Shown: piece by piece, positions 51,179-59,556 of the stretch
How positions within the stretch are numbered: the stretch's first letter is position 1
Layout of the letters: every line of letters starts with the position of its first letter
NCBI GenBank assembly: GCA_949288415.1
Contig: CASEKE010000035.1
Span: forward strand, 1-64,000
Direction of reading: 5' to 3'
Origin: an uncultured Spirochaetales bacterium
Lineage (GTDB): Bacteria; Spirochaetota; Spirochaetia; Sphaerochaetales; Sphaerochaetaceae
Length of the DNA stretch: 64,000 nucleotides
Position numbers and translations under genes: made by a program
The notes under the pieces: generated by a model
What the model was told of the DNA's origin: nothing
What the model saw: the letters and a program-made list of their open reading frames with translations, nothing else
Databases searched by the model: none

Positions 51179-51766
51179 ATGAAGAAATTGGCAAATCTCA
51201 TGCCCGGCATCATCCTGACGGTCATCGGACTTCTGATTCTGCTCGTTCCGACCAAGGTTGTCATGATCGTGACTGCGGTCGTCGCCATCTATCTGCTCGT
51301 TCTTGGGCTGAGGAACCTTTACCTTGTCATCAAAGTGTTTTCTGCCGTTCCCGGGGCGCTGAGGATAGGAAGCATCGTCAAGAACGTAGTGAACATCATA
51401 TTCGGCGCCGTTGTGTTATATTTTGCCATCAGCCGACCGGAAATCATTCTTTCCGTGCTTGTCTACATCATAGCTCTCGACCTTCTTGTAAGCGCTCTGA
51501 TTGATGCGCTCGACATTGCGGCCATCAGAAGGATGGGAGGGGATGGAATCGGCTTTTTCGATGTAGTGCTCCATGTGATATTCGCCGTCCTCATGTTCTT
51601 CTTCCCGAAGCTCATCGCCTCTACTGTTCTGACTATAATCGGCGTGATTGCGCTCGTGATAGGAGTTCTGATGGCCGTGGGCTCTATATATTCGACGAAT
51701 CCCGGAAGCCACAAAGGGACGAAGGACGACCCGATAGACGTGGAATGGGAGGAGAAGAAACAGTAG
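51179..51766 (+). CDS. HdeD/DUF308-family membrane protein
   Basis: 195 residues with about six hydrophobic helices arranged in three pairs (for example IILTVIGLLILLVP, IVTAVVAIYLLVLGLRNLY, VVLHVIFAVLMFFFPKLIAS), the DUF308/HdeD layout, plus a charged C-terminal tail of 25 residues. HdeD is linked to acid resistance in E. coli; the role here is unknown. The ATG is preceded by TGGAGGA. It stands alone between GH2 and hisIE. Confidence 0.75.
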   Translation: MKKLANLMPGIILTVIGLLILLVPTKVVMIVTAVVAIYLLVLGLRNLYLVIKVFSAVPGALRIGSIVKNVVNIIFGAVVLYFAISRPEIILSVLVYIIALDLLVSALIDALDIAAIRRMGGDGIGFFDVVLHVIFAVLMFFFPKLIASTVLTIIGVIALVIGVLMAVGSIYSTNPGSHKGTKDDPIDVEWEEKKQ

Positions 51767-51785
51767 TGCCCAAATTCCGCCTCTA

Positions 51786-51816
51786 TTGACTATGTTGCCC
51801 TTTTTCAATCTATAAT
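51786..51816 (+). promoter_or_regulatory. hisIE promoter
   Basis: TTGACT (51786-51791) and TATAAT (51811-51816), 19 bp apart. A 12-bp stretch ending in this -10 (51802-51813) also occurs before the GH39 gene (54544-54555). Confidence 0.5.
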
Positions 51817-51850
51817 ATGTTATTCTATAAACATTTTCGGGAGATGCAGT

Positions 51851-52459
51851 ATGACCATAGATTTCTCCAAGGGTGACGGCCTTGTCCCTGCCATCGTACA
51901 GGATGCGGTAACCAGGAAGGTTTTGATGCTCGGCTATATGAACGAGGAGGCATATCGTCTCACCTTGGAACGTCGACTTGTGACATTCTGGTCGCGTAGC
52001 CGGCAGAGGATATGGACGAAAGGGGAGACCAACGGACAGTTCCTTCAGCTGAGGGAGATTCTCGTGGACTGCGACGGGGATACGCTGCTGGTCAAGGCAA
52101 TCCCTTCGGGGCCTGTATGCCACACCGGCGCGGATACCTGCTTCAGCGAGGACAACGAGCCCGGAGAAATATCATCTTCCGAATTCCTGTTCTATCTTGA
52201 GAACGTCATACGCGACAGGCGCGACAATCCCATCGAGGGAAGCTATACCAACCATCTTTTCTCCCGCGGACTCAACAAGATCGCCCAGAAAGTCGGCGAG
52301 GAAGCCATCGAGCTCATCATCGAAAGCAAGGATGACGACAAAGATCTCCTTCTGGGAGAGGCCGCCGATCTGATCTACCATTTCCTTGTCCTTCTCGCGC
52401 AGAAGGATGCGACTCTTGCGGAGGTCGTCGATGTCCTCAAGGACAGACATTCCAGATGA
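51851..52459 (+). CDS. hisIE: Bifunctional phosphoribosyl-AMP cyclohydrolase/phosphoribosyl-ATP pyrophosphatase
   Basis: 202 residues, steps 2 and 3 of histidine synthesis. HisI domain (1-110): TFWSRSRQRIWTKGETNG, VDCDGDTLLVKA and GPVCHTGADTCF with the zinc cysteines. HisE domain (115-202): SYTNHLFSRGLNKIAQKVGEEAIELIIE and ADLIYHFLVLL. Both active sites look intact. No other his gene is nearby, so the pathway is scattered or incomplete. GGGAG precedes the ATG. The 3' end overlaps the pentapeptide protein gene by 29 bp. Confidence 0.95.
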   Translation: MTIDFSKGDGLVPAIVQDAVTRKVLMLGYMNEEAYRLTLERRLVTFWSRSRQRIWTKGETNGQFLQLREILVDCDGDTLLVKAIPSGPVCHTGADTCFSEDNEPGEISSSEFLFYLENVIRDRRDNPIEGSYTNHLFSRGLNKIAQKVGEEAIELIIESKDDDKDLLLGEAADLIYHFLVLLAQKDATLAEVVDVLKDRHSR

Positions 52460-53033
52460 CGATACGATAGAAGGATTGGAATTTTCCGGTCTCGATCTTG
52501 CAGGGAAGGATTTCTCTTCGCGCGAGATCGAGAATGTTTCATTCGATTCGCTTTCTCTTGCAGGTTCTTTGTTCTCCCTTGCCGTGATAAGGCACGTTTC
52601 ATTCGATTCGGTCAATCTGCAGAATGCTTCATTCGAGAGCCTGCATGCGCTCTCTCTGGATTTCAGATCATGCCAGCTTACCGGAACCTCTTTCTTCAAG
52701 GCCAGACTCAAGAAGGTCTTGTTTGCCGGTTGCAAAGGGCTGTACAGCGTTTTTTCTTCTGTGAATGCCGACGAGCTGACGTTCGAGGACTGCGAGTTCT
52801 CCGATTCGGACTTCTCGTCGCTTTCAGGACGGAGGATCGTCTTCAGGAACTGCAAACTCCATGGATGTTCGTTCCGGTTTTCCATGCTGAGGGATCTCGT
52901 TCTCGAGAAAACAGTTCTGGAGGCTCTTGAAATATCCGACGACGCAAGGGAGGCTAGGGGTGCCGTCCTTTCTCTCGAAAATGCGCTCTCAGTGCTTTCC
53001 TCGCTTTCGGTCAAAGTCGATTTTTCCAAGTAG
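52431..53033 (+). CDS. Pentapeptide-repeat-like protein
   Basis: 200 residues. Residues about 12-155 are tandem five-residue repeats with a central Leu/Phe (EFSGLDLAGKDFSSREIENVS is typical), expected to form a right-handed square beta-helix. Repeats are more degenerate toward the end, and the last 35 residues are helical. Some pentapeptide proteins bind DNA gyrase; no such function is shown here. The ATG lies within hisIE 7 nt after GGAGG, indicating co-expression. It abuts the convergent radC gene with no gap. Confidence 0.75.
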   Translation: MSSRTDIPDDDTIEGLEFSGLDLAGKDFSSREIENVSFDSLSLAGSLFSLAVIRHVSFDSVNLQNASFESLHALSLDFRSCQLTGTSFFKARLKKVLFAGCKGLYSVFSSVNADELTFEDCEFSDSDFSSLSGRRIVFRNCKLHGCSFRFSMLRDLVLEKTVLEALEISDDAREARGAVLSLENALSVLSSLSVKVDFSK

Positions 53034-53699
53034 CTAAAGCAGCCCCCTCTCCTTGAACGACATGTATCCGTTCGCGCTTATGATGACGTGGTCGATGAGC
53101 GATATTCCCAGGATCGTTCCTGCGTTCCTTATGCGTTTTGTTATCGTGATGTCCTCTTCGCTGGCATCCTCATGCACTCCGGATGGATGGTTGTGCGAGA
53201 TTATGACCGCGGTGGCTCTCTCCCGTATCGCGTTCGAAAATACCTCCCTAGGATGTACCACGGTCATGTTGACCAGTCCTATGGTGACGACTTCGGAGAA
53301 TATGACTTCATGTGCGCCGTTGAGCGCAAGGACAAGCAGATGCTCCTGTTTTCTGGTCGCATAATGCTTGATTTCCTCGTAGACGTCCCGCGGTGTCGAT
53401 ATCTTGCGCATCTTGCGCGTATTCTTTCTCCTTCCGATCTCGAGCGCGGCCGCAATCGCTCCAGCCTTTGCCTCTCCGAGGCCTTTTATAAGCATCAGAC
53501 TGTCCTGAGAGACCGAGGAGTTCCTGTCGATCGTGGAGAGCACTTCGTCGCTTATGTCCTCGAGACTCCTATAGCGCGAGCCTGTCTGTACGAGCAGCAT
53601 GACAAGTTCCTTGTCCGTAAGTGCCTCGATGCCTTTTCTGGCAAGCGTCTCCCGCGGCCTCTCGTCCCTGAAGGATATCATTTCTCTACCGTCTTCCAT
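53034..53699 (-). CDS. radC: RadC-family JAB-domain protein
   Basis: 221 residues, the standard RadC size. Helix-hairpin-helix-like N-terminus (LIKGLGEAKAGAIAAALEIGRR) followed by the JAB/MPN metalloprotease-like domain with SHNHPSG and downstream Asp (DASEED). Historically called a DNA repair protein, but that role is doubtful. The ATG follows GAGGAGG. Confidence 0.95.
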   Translation of the reverse strand: MEDGREMISFRDERPRETLARKGIEALTDKELVMLLVQTGSRYRSLEDISDEVLSTIDRNSSVSQDSLMLIKGLGEAKAGAIAAALEIGRRKNTRKMRKISTPRDVYEEIKHYATRKQEHLLVLALNGAHEVIFSEVVTIGLVNMTVVHPREVFSNAIRERATAVIISHNHPSGVHEDASEEDITITKRIRNAGTILGISLIDHVIISANGYMSFKERGLL

Positions 53700-53747
53700 A
53701 GGATCCTCCTCTCTGTATACTTCAGGGAGGGGCTTCTTTGTCCGGAT

Positions 53748-54512
53748 TCACTGCTTGGACGATGCTTTGCTCCTCCTGTATTTTCCAGGATTTGTCCCAT
53801 AGATCTTCAGAAAGGCCCTGTCGAAGCTTCTGATTGTGTTGAATCCTGAGGCGATGGCAATGTCCTCGATTCTATCTTCTGACGTCTTCAGACGGATCCT
53901 GGCATTTTCCAAACGCAGGCGTGAAAGGAATTCCGATGCGGAAATCCCGAATGTTTTCGAGAATTCCCTGCTGACATGCGATCTGGAGTATCCCAGTAGG
54001 GAGGCAGTCTCGTCGAGTCCGATTCTGCCTTCTCTTGCGATCATGAGGGCCTTGGCCATGTGTGCGACGGAGGTGTGCGCTTCCTTGCCATTTTCTTGCG
54101 TGACGAGGGCTGCAAGGGCTGTAAGCAGACCTCCGACATATATGGGCTCCGCATCGTCCCAGCGACATTCCTCCAGAAGAAGCATAATTTTCTCGACATT
54201 TCTGTCGCAGCCTTTCATGACGATCGGTGCGTCAGGCATCCTTTCGGAGATCCCGCGCGATACCGATAGGGGAAAGATTGCGATTGAGGCTTCGTTCGGT
54301 CCCTCCTTGCAGTAGCCATGAACGGAGAAAGGAGGAAAAAGCACGGCATTGCCCTCGTGCAACCTGGTCCTCGTTTCCTCCGTCTCAAGTCTTACCGAAC
54401 CTTCTTTCATAAAAAGTATCTCGACTTCGGCGTGCATATGTTTTGGATAGTTCAGGTTTCGTGAGCGTATCGCGACGGTACCATGTTCAAGCTTTTCTAA
54501 GAATGAGTGCAT
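53748..54512 (-). CDS. AraC-family regulator divergent from GH39
   Basis: 254 residues. N-terminal cupin (residues about 15-90, with HMHAEVEILFMKEGSVRLE, FPPFSVHGY) and C-terminal AraC helix-turn-helix pair: GLDETASLLGYSRSHVSREF and IEDIAIASGFNTIRSFDRAF, ending YGTNPGKYRRS. It probably controls the divergent GH39 gene. No Shine-Dalgarno sequence precedes the ATG; TATATA lies 8 nt upstream. An alternative GTG start 21 nt upstream is possible but lies at the -10. Confidence 0.87.
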   Translation of the reverse strand: MHSFLEKLEHGTVAIRSRNLNYPKHMHAEVEILFMKEGSVRLETEETRTRLHEGNAVLFPPFSVHGYCKEGPNEASIAIFPLSVSRGISERMPDAPIVMKGCDRNVEKIMLLLEECRWDDAEPIYVGGLLTALAALVTQENGKEAHTSVAHMAKALMIAREGRIGLDETASLLGYSRSHVSREFSKTFGISASEFLSRLRLENARIRLKTSEDRIEDIAIASGFNTIRSFDRAFLKIYGTNPGKYRRSKASSKQ

Positions 54513-54515
54513 ATT

Positions 54516-54575
54516 TTGTCTATATAATAGCACGAAATGACGCTTTTCAATCTATTTTATGCGCTATATTGTCTA
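54516..54575. promoter_or_regulatory. Direct repeats in the AraC-GH39 intergenic region
   Basis: TTGTCTA occurs at 54516-54522 and 54569-54575, 53 bp apart (about five helical turns), each next to one of the two divergent start codons. AraC-type regulators often bind direct repeats on one face of the helix. A TATATT (54565-54570) overlaps the second copy and lies 7 nt from the GH39 ATG. Confidence 0.4.
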
Positions 54576-54577
54576 AT

Positions 54578-56080
54578 ATGGAAAAAATACTAATCAAGAA
54601 CGGCCTTGATGCCGAATCAGTCTGTGAAGCAGGGTGTTTCACTTCGTGCATAACATTCGGAAGAGCATTCGAGGCTCTGAGGGCCGACCTGCAGAAGGAT
54701 CTCAAGATGCTACAGAGGGAAATAGGCTTCAAGTATGTGCGTTTCCATGGAATCTTCCACGACGACATGGCAATATACGGCGAAGACGAGGATGGACGTC
54801 CCCGATATTATTTCCAGTACTTCGACAAGCTTTTCGACTTCCTCCTTTCAATCGGTCTGACGCCGATTGTCGAGCTTTCCTTCATGCCGTCGGAACTGGC
54901 GACGAAGAAGGCGACCGTGTTCTGGTGGAAGGCAAATGGATGTCCTCCGACGAGCTATAAAAAATGGGGCGATCTTGTGCGGGCCACGGTAGAGCATGCA
55001 GCCGGACGCTATGGACTTGATGAGGTTCTTGCATGGCGTTTCGAGGTCTGGAACGAACCCAATCTCAAATCCTTTTTCTCCGGCACCAAGGAGGAATACT
55101 TCAGGCTGTACGAAGAATCTGCGCGCGCCGTCAAGAGTGTCGATCCGCGACTGAAGGTCGGCGGACCATCCATAAGCGGTGCAGACTTCCGTGAGGATTT
55201 CGTATTTCTCCGCGCTTTCCTGGATTTCGTCGAATCGTCATCCCTCCCGCTGGATTTCATAACGGCTCATCCGTATCCGACGTACTGGCCGCTCGATTCC
55301 GAAGGGGTCAAACGCATGGGCTACATGGAGAAGAACGCTCTGCAGAGGCAGGTGGGAGAGTTGCGCAAGGTGGTGGATGCAAGCCGTTTCAGAGGCGTGG
55401 AAATACATCTTACGGAGTGGAATTCATCCCCGAGCCCGAGGGACCTTGTACACGATACCGCGTTCATGGCTCCGTTCATCATATATAATCTCGTATCCAC
55501 TGTGTCATGCTACGATTCCATAGGATTCTGGACGGCTTCGGACATCTTCGAGGAGAACGGTCCCGGCAAAAGCCAGTTCCATGGAGGTTTCGGACTAATA
55601 AACACGCTCGGCATCAGGAAGCCTTCGTACCATGCATACAGGTTCCTTTCCCGCATGAAGGGAAGAATCGTATACAGAAGCGACAAGGCGCTTGTCGTTG
55701 AGGACGGCAAGGTTATGCACGCGCTGTTCTGGAACTACTGCCACTACGAAGAGGAATTCCAGGATGGCGACAGGCGTGCCCTGACGGCCACCTGCCGCGA
55801 CGTGTTCGAAAAAAGGAATGAGGACTTTCTTCTGGACATCGATGGGCTTGAGGCGGTCGAATGTCTGCTATTGGGTCCTTCGCACGGATCCGTATTCGAC
55901 CTCTGGACGGAGCGCGGAGCCAAGGAGGACCTTTCTCCGTCCGAGGCAGAGGAACTTTCCTCCTTGGCAGAGCCTGCAAGGGTGCCTTTCTCTCCTGGAT
56001 TCACGCTCGGCCCCCATGAGGTGCTGTATGTGGAGTTCTCGTCTGGACTCAGCACCTCACGTATGCCCTCAGAAGCTTGA
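54578..56080 (+). CDS. Glycoside hydrolase family 39, beta-xylosidase-like
   Basis: 500 residues. TIM barrel with acid/base Glu160 in FEVWNEPN and nucleophile Glu near 280 in IHLTEWNSS, the GH39 pattern; a C-terminal beta-sandwich follows. GH39 enzymes release xylose from xylo-oligosaccharides or act on related linkages. No signal peptide, so it works on imported sugars. There is no Shine-Dalgarno sequence; the mRNA is probably leaderless. The 3' end overlaps the convergent isomerase gene by 32 bp. Confidence 0.9.
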   Translation: MEKILIKNGLDAESVCEAGCFTSCITFGRAFEALRADLQKDLKMLQREIGFKYVRFHGIFHDDMAIYGEDEDGRPRYYFQYFDKLFDFLLSIGLTPIVELSFMPSELATKKATVFWWKANGCPPTSYKKWGDLVRATVEHAAGRYGLDEVLAWRFEVWNEPNLKSFFSGTKEEYFRLYEESARAVKSVDPRLKVGGPSISGADFREDFVFLRAFLDFVESSSLPLDFITAHPYPTYWPLDSEGVKRMGYMEKNALQRQVGELRKVVDASRFRGVEIHLTEWNSSPSPRDLVHDTAFMAPFIIYNLVSTVSCYDSIGFWTASDIFEENGPGKSQFHGGFGLINTLGIRKPSYHAYRFLSRMKGRIVYRSDKALVVEDGKVMHALFWNYCHYEEEFQDGDRRALTATCRDVFEKRNEDFLLDIDGLEAVECLLLGPSHGSVFDLWTERGAKEDLSPSEAEELSSLAEPARVPFSPGFTLGPHEVLYVEFSSGLSTSRMPSEA

Positions 56081-57764
56081 TCGCCCCGTCGTTCGCCTCT
56101 ATCTTGTACCGGCCGACGGCGGCAGGGACGATGAAGCTTTCGGCATAGTGTATCTCAAGCGGCTCGAAGCTTCCATCAGGAGAGGTTATCAGGCAGCTCC
56201 TTCCCTCGACGAGATTGAGCTGCTCGACGGAGCCTTTCATCTCTATCGTGCAATCGCTTTCGACGCTCCAGCGTTCGGTCTCTATGAACTCGAGTTCATG
56301 GAGACCTGTATGCTCCGCGGTCACGCCGTCGGACGAGGCGATCACGCGCTCCTGATGGATGAGTTCCCGTTCCACGAAAGAAGTAGTCCTGTTCCACTGT
56401 ATGTTCCGTCTCCCATGTTCCAGATGGATCGGTCGGGGCAGTCCGTCCAGTCCGACCCTTCCCCAGTCCCATAGCTTGAACGTGAATATGTATGGGGTGG
56501 AGGAGATTTCCAGGACCATTGCGTTCCTGCCGGAGCAGTGGACGGTCCCGGCAGGGATGAGGACATGGTCATGTTTCTTAACCGGAATCTTGTTTACGTA
56601 CTTCTCGACGGGAAACGATATTTCTCCCTTCTCGGCGCGCCGTAGGTCGGCTATCATCCCATCCTTGTCTATGCCTTCCTTGAGGCCGATGTAGACGCAT
56701 GCATCCTCCTTGCAGTCCAGGATGTAGTAGCTCTCGTCCTGCGTATAGTTCATTCCGAATTTGTTCTGTATATACTCGGTGAGAGGATGGACCTGGAGGG
56801 ACAGGTTCTGGCCGTCCATCGTGTCGAGGAAATCGAATCGGATCGGGAACTCCCTGCCGAAACGGGCCTTGACTTTTCCCCCGAGCAGTTCATCTGCCTT
56901 TGAGAGTGTCAGGTCCATCGCAGGAAGGGATACATACCCGTTTCCAAAGCCGAGGTTGATGCTGTTTTCCTCAGGAACTCCGTCGAACGACCATGCATAG
57001 TTCTCCTTCTCTGGAAGCCCGATGGTCTTCATCATCCATTTCCCGCCCCACACGCCTGGATCGAAGTATGGCTCCATCCTGAACGGTCTTGAGGCAAGAC
57101 TGGACATCGCCAGGCGGAAATCCTCGCGCGAAATCGCTTTGAACTCGTCTCCGTTTCCGTCGAGTATGTAGTCCATTCGTTCAAGAAGACCGTCCTTGTG
57201 ACGGTCGGCCAGTCTCCATTCTATGAAGAATCCTCTTTTGTATTTCTCGAGAATCGGAGCCTTTTCATCATGCCATAGCCAGTTCGGCATGCCGCTCCGG
57301 TACCTGAGCTGGATCTCCCAGCGGTTGATGTCGAAATAGAGCAGCAGGTCCTGTCTGTCCGTCACGAGGGCGGCGCCGACGCCGATTACGAGGACTTTTC
57401 CCGAAGCGGTGGAGACAGCATGTCTTGCATCCTCAAGCTTGCATGGGTCGAATACGACATCGATGTCCTTTCTGCTCATGAAACCGAAGACCCTGTCGTC
57501 CGAGAGATTGTCCCTGAAAACATCGTCAAGCTCGTCCTCGCTTCTGAGAATGTCCCTTGTCCTTATTATCAGCGCATCGCTGAAAAGGGGCATGAACAGT
57601 TGCTCCGCATTCGTTTCATCGATGCCTGGGTATAGGTCCGCGACGATGACGAGACTTTGTCCTATCAGGGCATGGAGGGCATCTGCCCCAAGCACAGCGT
57701 TCTTTCCCGATACCACCATAACTGGTCGTGTTACATAGTTGCCGTAGCTGTTGTATTCGTACAT
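56049..57764 (-). CDS. Class I mannose-6-phosphate isomerase with N-terminal extra domain
   Basis: 571 residues, much longer than ManA (about 320-390). The C-terminal 360 residues form the class I cupin-type isomerase: FDPGVWGGKWM, zinc segment LSLQVHPL near residue 325, DESYYIL, HDHVLIPAGTVHCSG and the later LWDWGRVG. The N-terminal 200 residues (VMVVSGKNAVLGADAL, RGFFIEWRLADRHK) have no recognised motif; they recall kinase-like N-terminal halves seen in some long homologues, but no Walker A is present. It probably interconverts mannose-6-P and fructose-6-P or a related pair. ATG is 9 nt after AAAGG. Downstream of the ROK and GntR genes on the same strand. Confidence 0.8.
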   Translation of the reverse strand: MYEYNSYGNYVTRPVMVVSGKNAVLGADALHALIGQSLVIVADLYPGIDETNAEQLFMPLFSDALIIRTRDILRSEDELDDVFRDNLSDDRVFGFMSRKDIDVVFDPCKLEDARHAVSTASGKVLVIGVGAALVTDRQDLLLYFDINRWEIQLRYRSGMPNWLWHDEKAPILEKYKRGFFIEWRLADRHKDGLLERMDYILDGNGDEFKAISREDFRLAMSSLASRPFRMEPYFDPGVWGGKWMMKTIGLPEKENYAWSFDGVPEENSINLGFGNGYVSLPAMDLTLSKADELLGGKVKARFGREFPIRFDFLDTMDGQNLSLQVHPLTEYIQNKFGMNYTQDESYYILDCKEDACVYIGLKEGIDKDGMIADLRRAEKGEISFPVEKYVNKIPVKKHDHVLIPAGTVHCSGRNAMVLEISSTPYIFTFKLWDWGRVGLDGLPRPIHLEHGRRNIQWNRTTSFVERELIHQERVIASSDGVTAEHTGLHELEFIETERWSVESDCTIEMKGSVEQLNLVEGRSCLITSPDGSFEPLEIHYAESFIVPAAVGRYKIEANDGAIKLLRAYVRC

Positions 57765-57780
57765 TCCCTTTTTCCTTTCT

Positions 57781-58509
57781 CTATTTTTCTATCGTGTATC
57801 TGTATCTGTCCGCCTGGTACCAGCAGATCGTGTATTCCATCACCCGGTCATCGCTTGACCAGCTCTTCCTGATCCGTTTCAGGACCGCTGCAGGCTCCTG
57901 CAGCCCGAGTCTTGAGGCTATCTGTCTGTCTGCAAGTACGGCGCTGAACGTGTCGGTGGCGTTGCAGACGCTTATATGTTTCTCTCTTCTCAGATATTCA
58001 TAGAATGACTTCCTGTAGAGTGTCTCATCCTCATCCAAACCCCAGAAGAGGGGGATGAATGTACATGAGTGCACGAGAGGCCTGCCGTCCACATCCCTCG
58101 TCCGTTCCAGCAGCAGGCATTCGTCCCCTTCCTGGATTTCCAGTTCCGAGGCGATCTTTTTCGAGGGTACTGTCCGTTCAATGGAACAGTACGACGTCGT
58201 CATCTCCATCCCATGCAGCTTCATCTCCTCCGAAAAGCTTATTATTCTTCCCGGTATCTCGGAGACTTGGCGCCAGATTACCTTTGTACCGATTCCCCGC
58301 TGCGGCTGGACATGTCCGGTCCTGCTGAGTTCCTGGAGCGCCTGCCTGATTGTGATTCTGCTGACGTTGAACATCTCGCAGAGCCGATTCTCTCCAGGTA
58401 TGATCTCGCCGTACTTGTATGTACCGTCCTCGATTTCTTCCTTCAGTTTCTCCATCACCTGGAAATATAGGCTTGGGGAACCTTTGTCTTTATTCAGAAG
58501 TGTCGTCAT
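57781..58509 (-). CDS. GntR-family regulator with UTRA domain
   Basis: 242 residues, HutC/NagR type. Winged helix (residues 10-75: LYFQVMEKLKEEIEDGTYKYGE, LCEMFNVSRITIRQALQEL, RGIGTKVI) and UTRA effector domain (LLLERTRDVDGRPLVHSCTFIP, YEYLRREKHISV). UTRA domains usually bind a phosphorylated sugar. Start overlaps the ROK kinase end by 20 bp and follows AAGGAGAG. It likely represses the ROK-gntR-isomerase operon through palindromes upstream of ROK. Confidence 0.92.
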   Translation of the reverse strand: MTTLLNKDKGSPSLYFQVMEKLKEEIEDGTYKYGEIIPGENRLCEMFNVSRITIRQALQELSRTGHVQPQRGIGTKVIWRQVSEIPGRIISFSEEMKLHGMEMTTSYCSIERTVPSKKIASELEIQEGDECLLLERTRDVDGRPLVHSCTFIPLFWGLDEDETLYRKSFYEYLRREKHISVCNATDTFSAVLADRQIASRLGLQEPAAVLKRIRKSWSSDDRVMEYTICWYQADRYRYTIEK

Positions 58510-59374
58510 GCTGTCTCTCCTTGAAATCGATGTATGCCCCTTCGGTTATCCTGTCGCTTGTCGCCGTATCATGGACCAGCTGTGCGGGCAAAGCCCGGAC
58601 CATGTCCTGGAAGTCTGAACCGAAAAGGTCGAGTGATTTGGCAATGTTTCCTCCCAAAACGACGTTGTCCGGGCGGAATCGTCCAAGTATCGGTTCAAGA
58701 GCTTCTGCGAGAAGAACACCGAAGCTCACCATAGCCTGTTTAGCCTTTTCGTTCCCTGCTCTTGCCGCACGATCCAGATCCAGGCCGTCCATGTCCTTTC
58801 CTAAGATTCTTCGGGTTATCGCAAGAAGTCCTCTTGCCGATATGTAGTCGTCTATCGTTCCGTCTAGGAATGGGATAGGGTATACCCAACCGTTTTCTGG
58901 TACTCCTTCGCCGTCCGTCAGAATTCTTCCGTCTTCGAGGAATGCGGAACCGAGACCTGTCCCGATTGCAAAAGCCGCAGTCCTTCCCGAAAGGCCATGC
59001 TTCGTAGTCGCCCCAAGTGCATAGGCGGATACATCGTTGATGAAAGTGTATCCGACGTCGTATTCCGGTCTCCTCTCCGCTATCTCCCGACTTAGTTCCA
59101 TTCTGTAGATGCTGTCGTATTTTGCAAGGCCTCGCATCAGAGGAATTCCCTTTTCGTAATCGAATGGACCGGGGAAAGCCATCGCGATGCCTTCGAGCTC
59201 CTTTTTCCCTGCGTAGGCTCTTGCCGCGTCAAGGATGCCTATGAAGTTCGCTATCACCGTATCTGCATCTTCATTGGATCTAGCCGGATGATCCTTTGGC
59301 GGAAACAGCCTTTTGTCCCCATCGAATGCGGAGGCTTTTATGCCTGTTCCGCCCACATCCAAGGTAATGACCAT
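58490..59374 (-). CDS. ROK-family sugar kinase, zinc-motif-less type
   Basis: 294 residues. N-terminal phosphate loop DVGGTGIK (residues 6-13), catalytic Asp in TFINDVSAYALG, and second phosphate loop AIGTGLGSAF. The usual ROK zinc site (GxxH...CxCGxxGC) is missing; the region reads PENGWVYPIPFLDGTIDDYISARGL, as in a divergent ROK branch. The sugar substrate is unknown. ATG follows AAGGAAGG. First gene of an operon with gntR and the isomerase. Confidence 0.87.
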   Translation of the reverse strand: MVITLDVGGTGIKASAFDGDKRLFPPKDHPARSNEDADTVIANFIGILDAARAYAGKKELEGIAMAFPGPFDYEKGIPLMRGLAKYDSIYRMELSREIAERRPEYDVGYTFINDVSAYALGATTKHGLSGRTAAFAIGTGLGSAFLEDGRILTDGEGVPENGWVYPIPFLDGTIDDYISARGLLAITRRILGKDMDGLDLDRAARAGNEKAKQAMVSFGVLLAEALEPILGRFRPDNVVLGGNIAKSLDLFGSDFQDMVRALPAQLVHDTATSDRITEGAYIDFKERQHDDTSE

Positions 59375-59393
59375 GTGAACCTTCCTTTTATCA

Positions 59394-59419
59394 AATGTTA
59401 TAACATTATAATATTATAA
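59394..59419 (-). promoter_or_regulatory. Two palindromes in the ROK operon promoter
   Basis: AATGTTATAACATT (59394-59407) and TTATAATATTATAA (59406-59419) are perfect 14-bp palindromes that share two bases. They overlap the probable -10 (TATTAT on the minus strand), with TTGAAA about 18 bp upstream. The position suits repression by the UTRA regulator. Confidence 0.6.
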
Positions 59420-59556
59420 AATTATTTTTAATTTCAATATCCTTTCCTGCCACAGAACATGCGTTTTCTGTCCTGTTCACCTCCGAATGAAGCACATTTT
59501 GTCTTTTCTCATTTTTGGGGTTCTGAAAATCCCGATCAGGATTTATCCTTAGTGCT

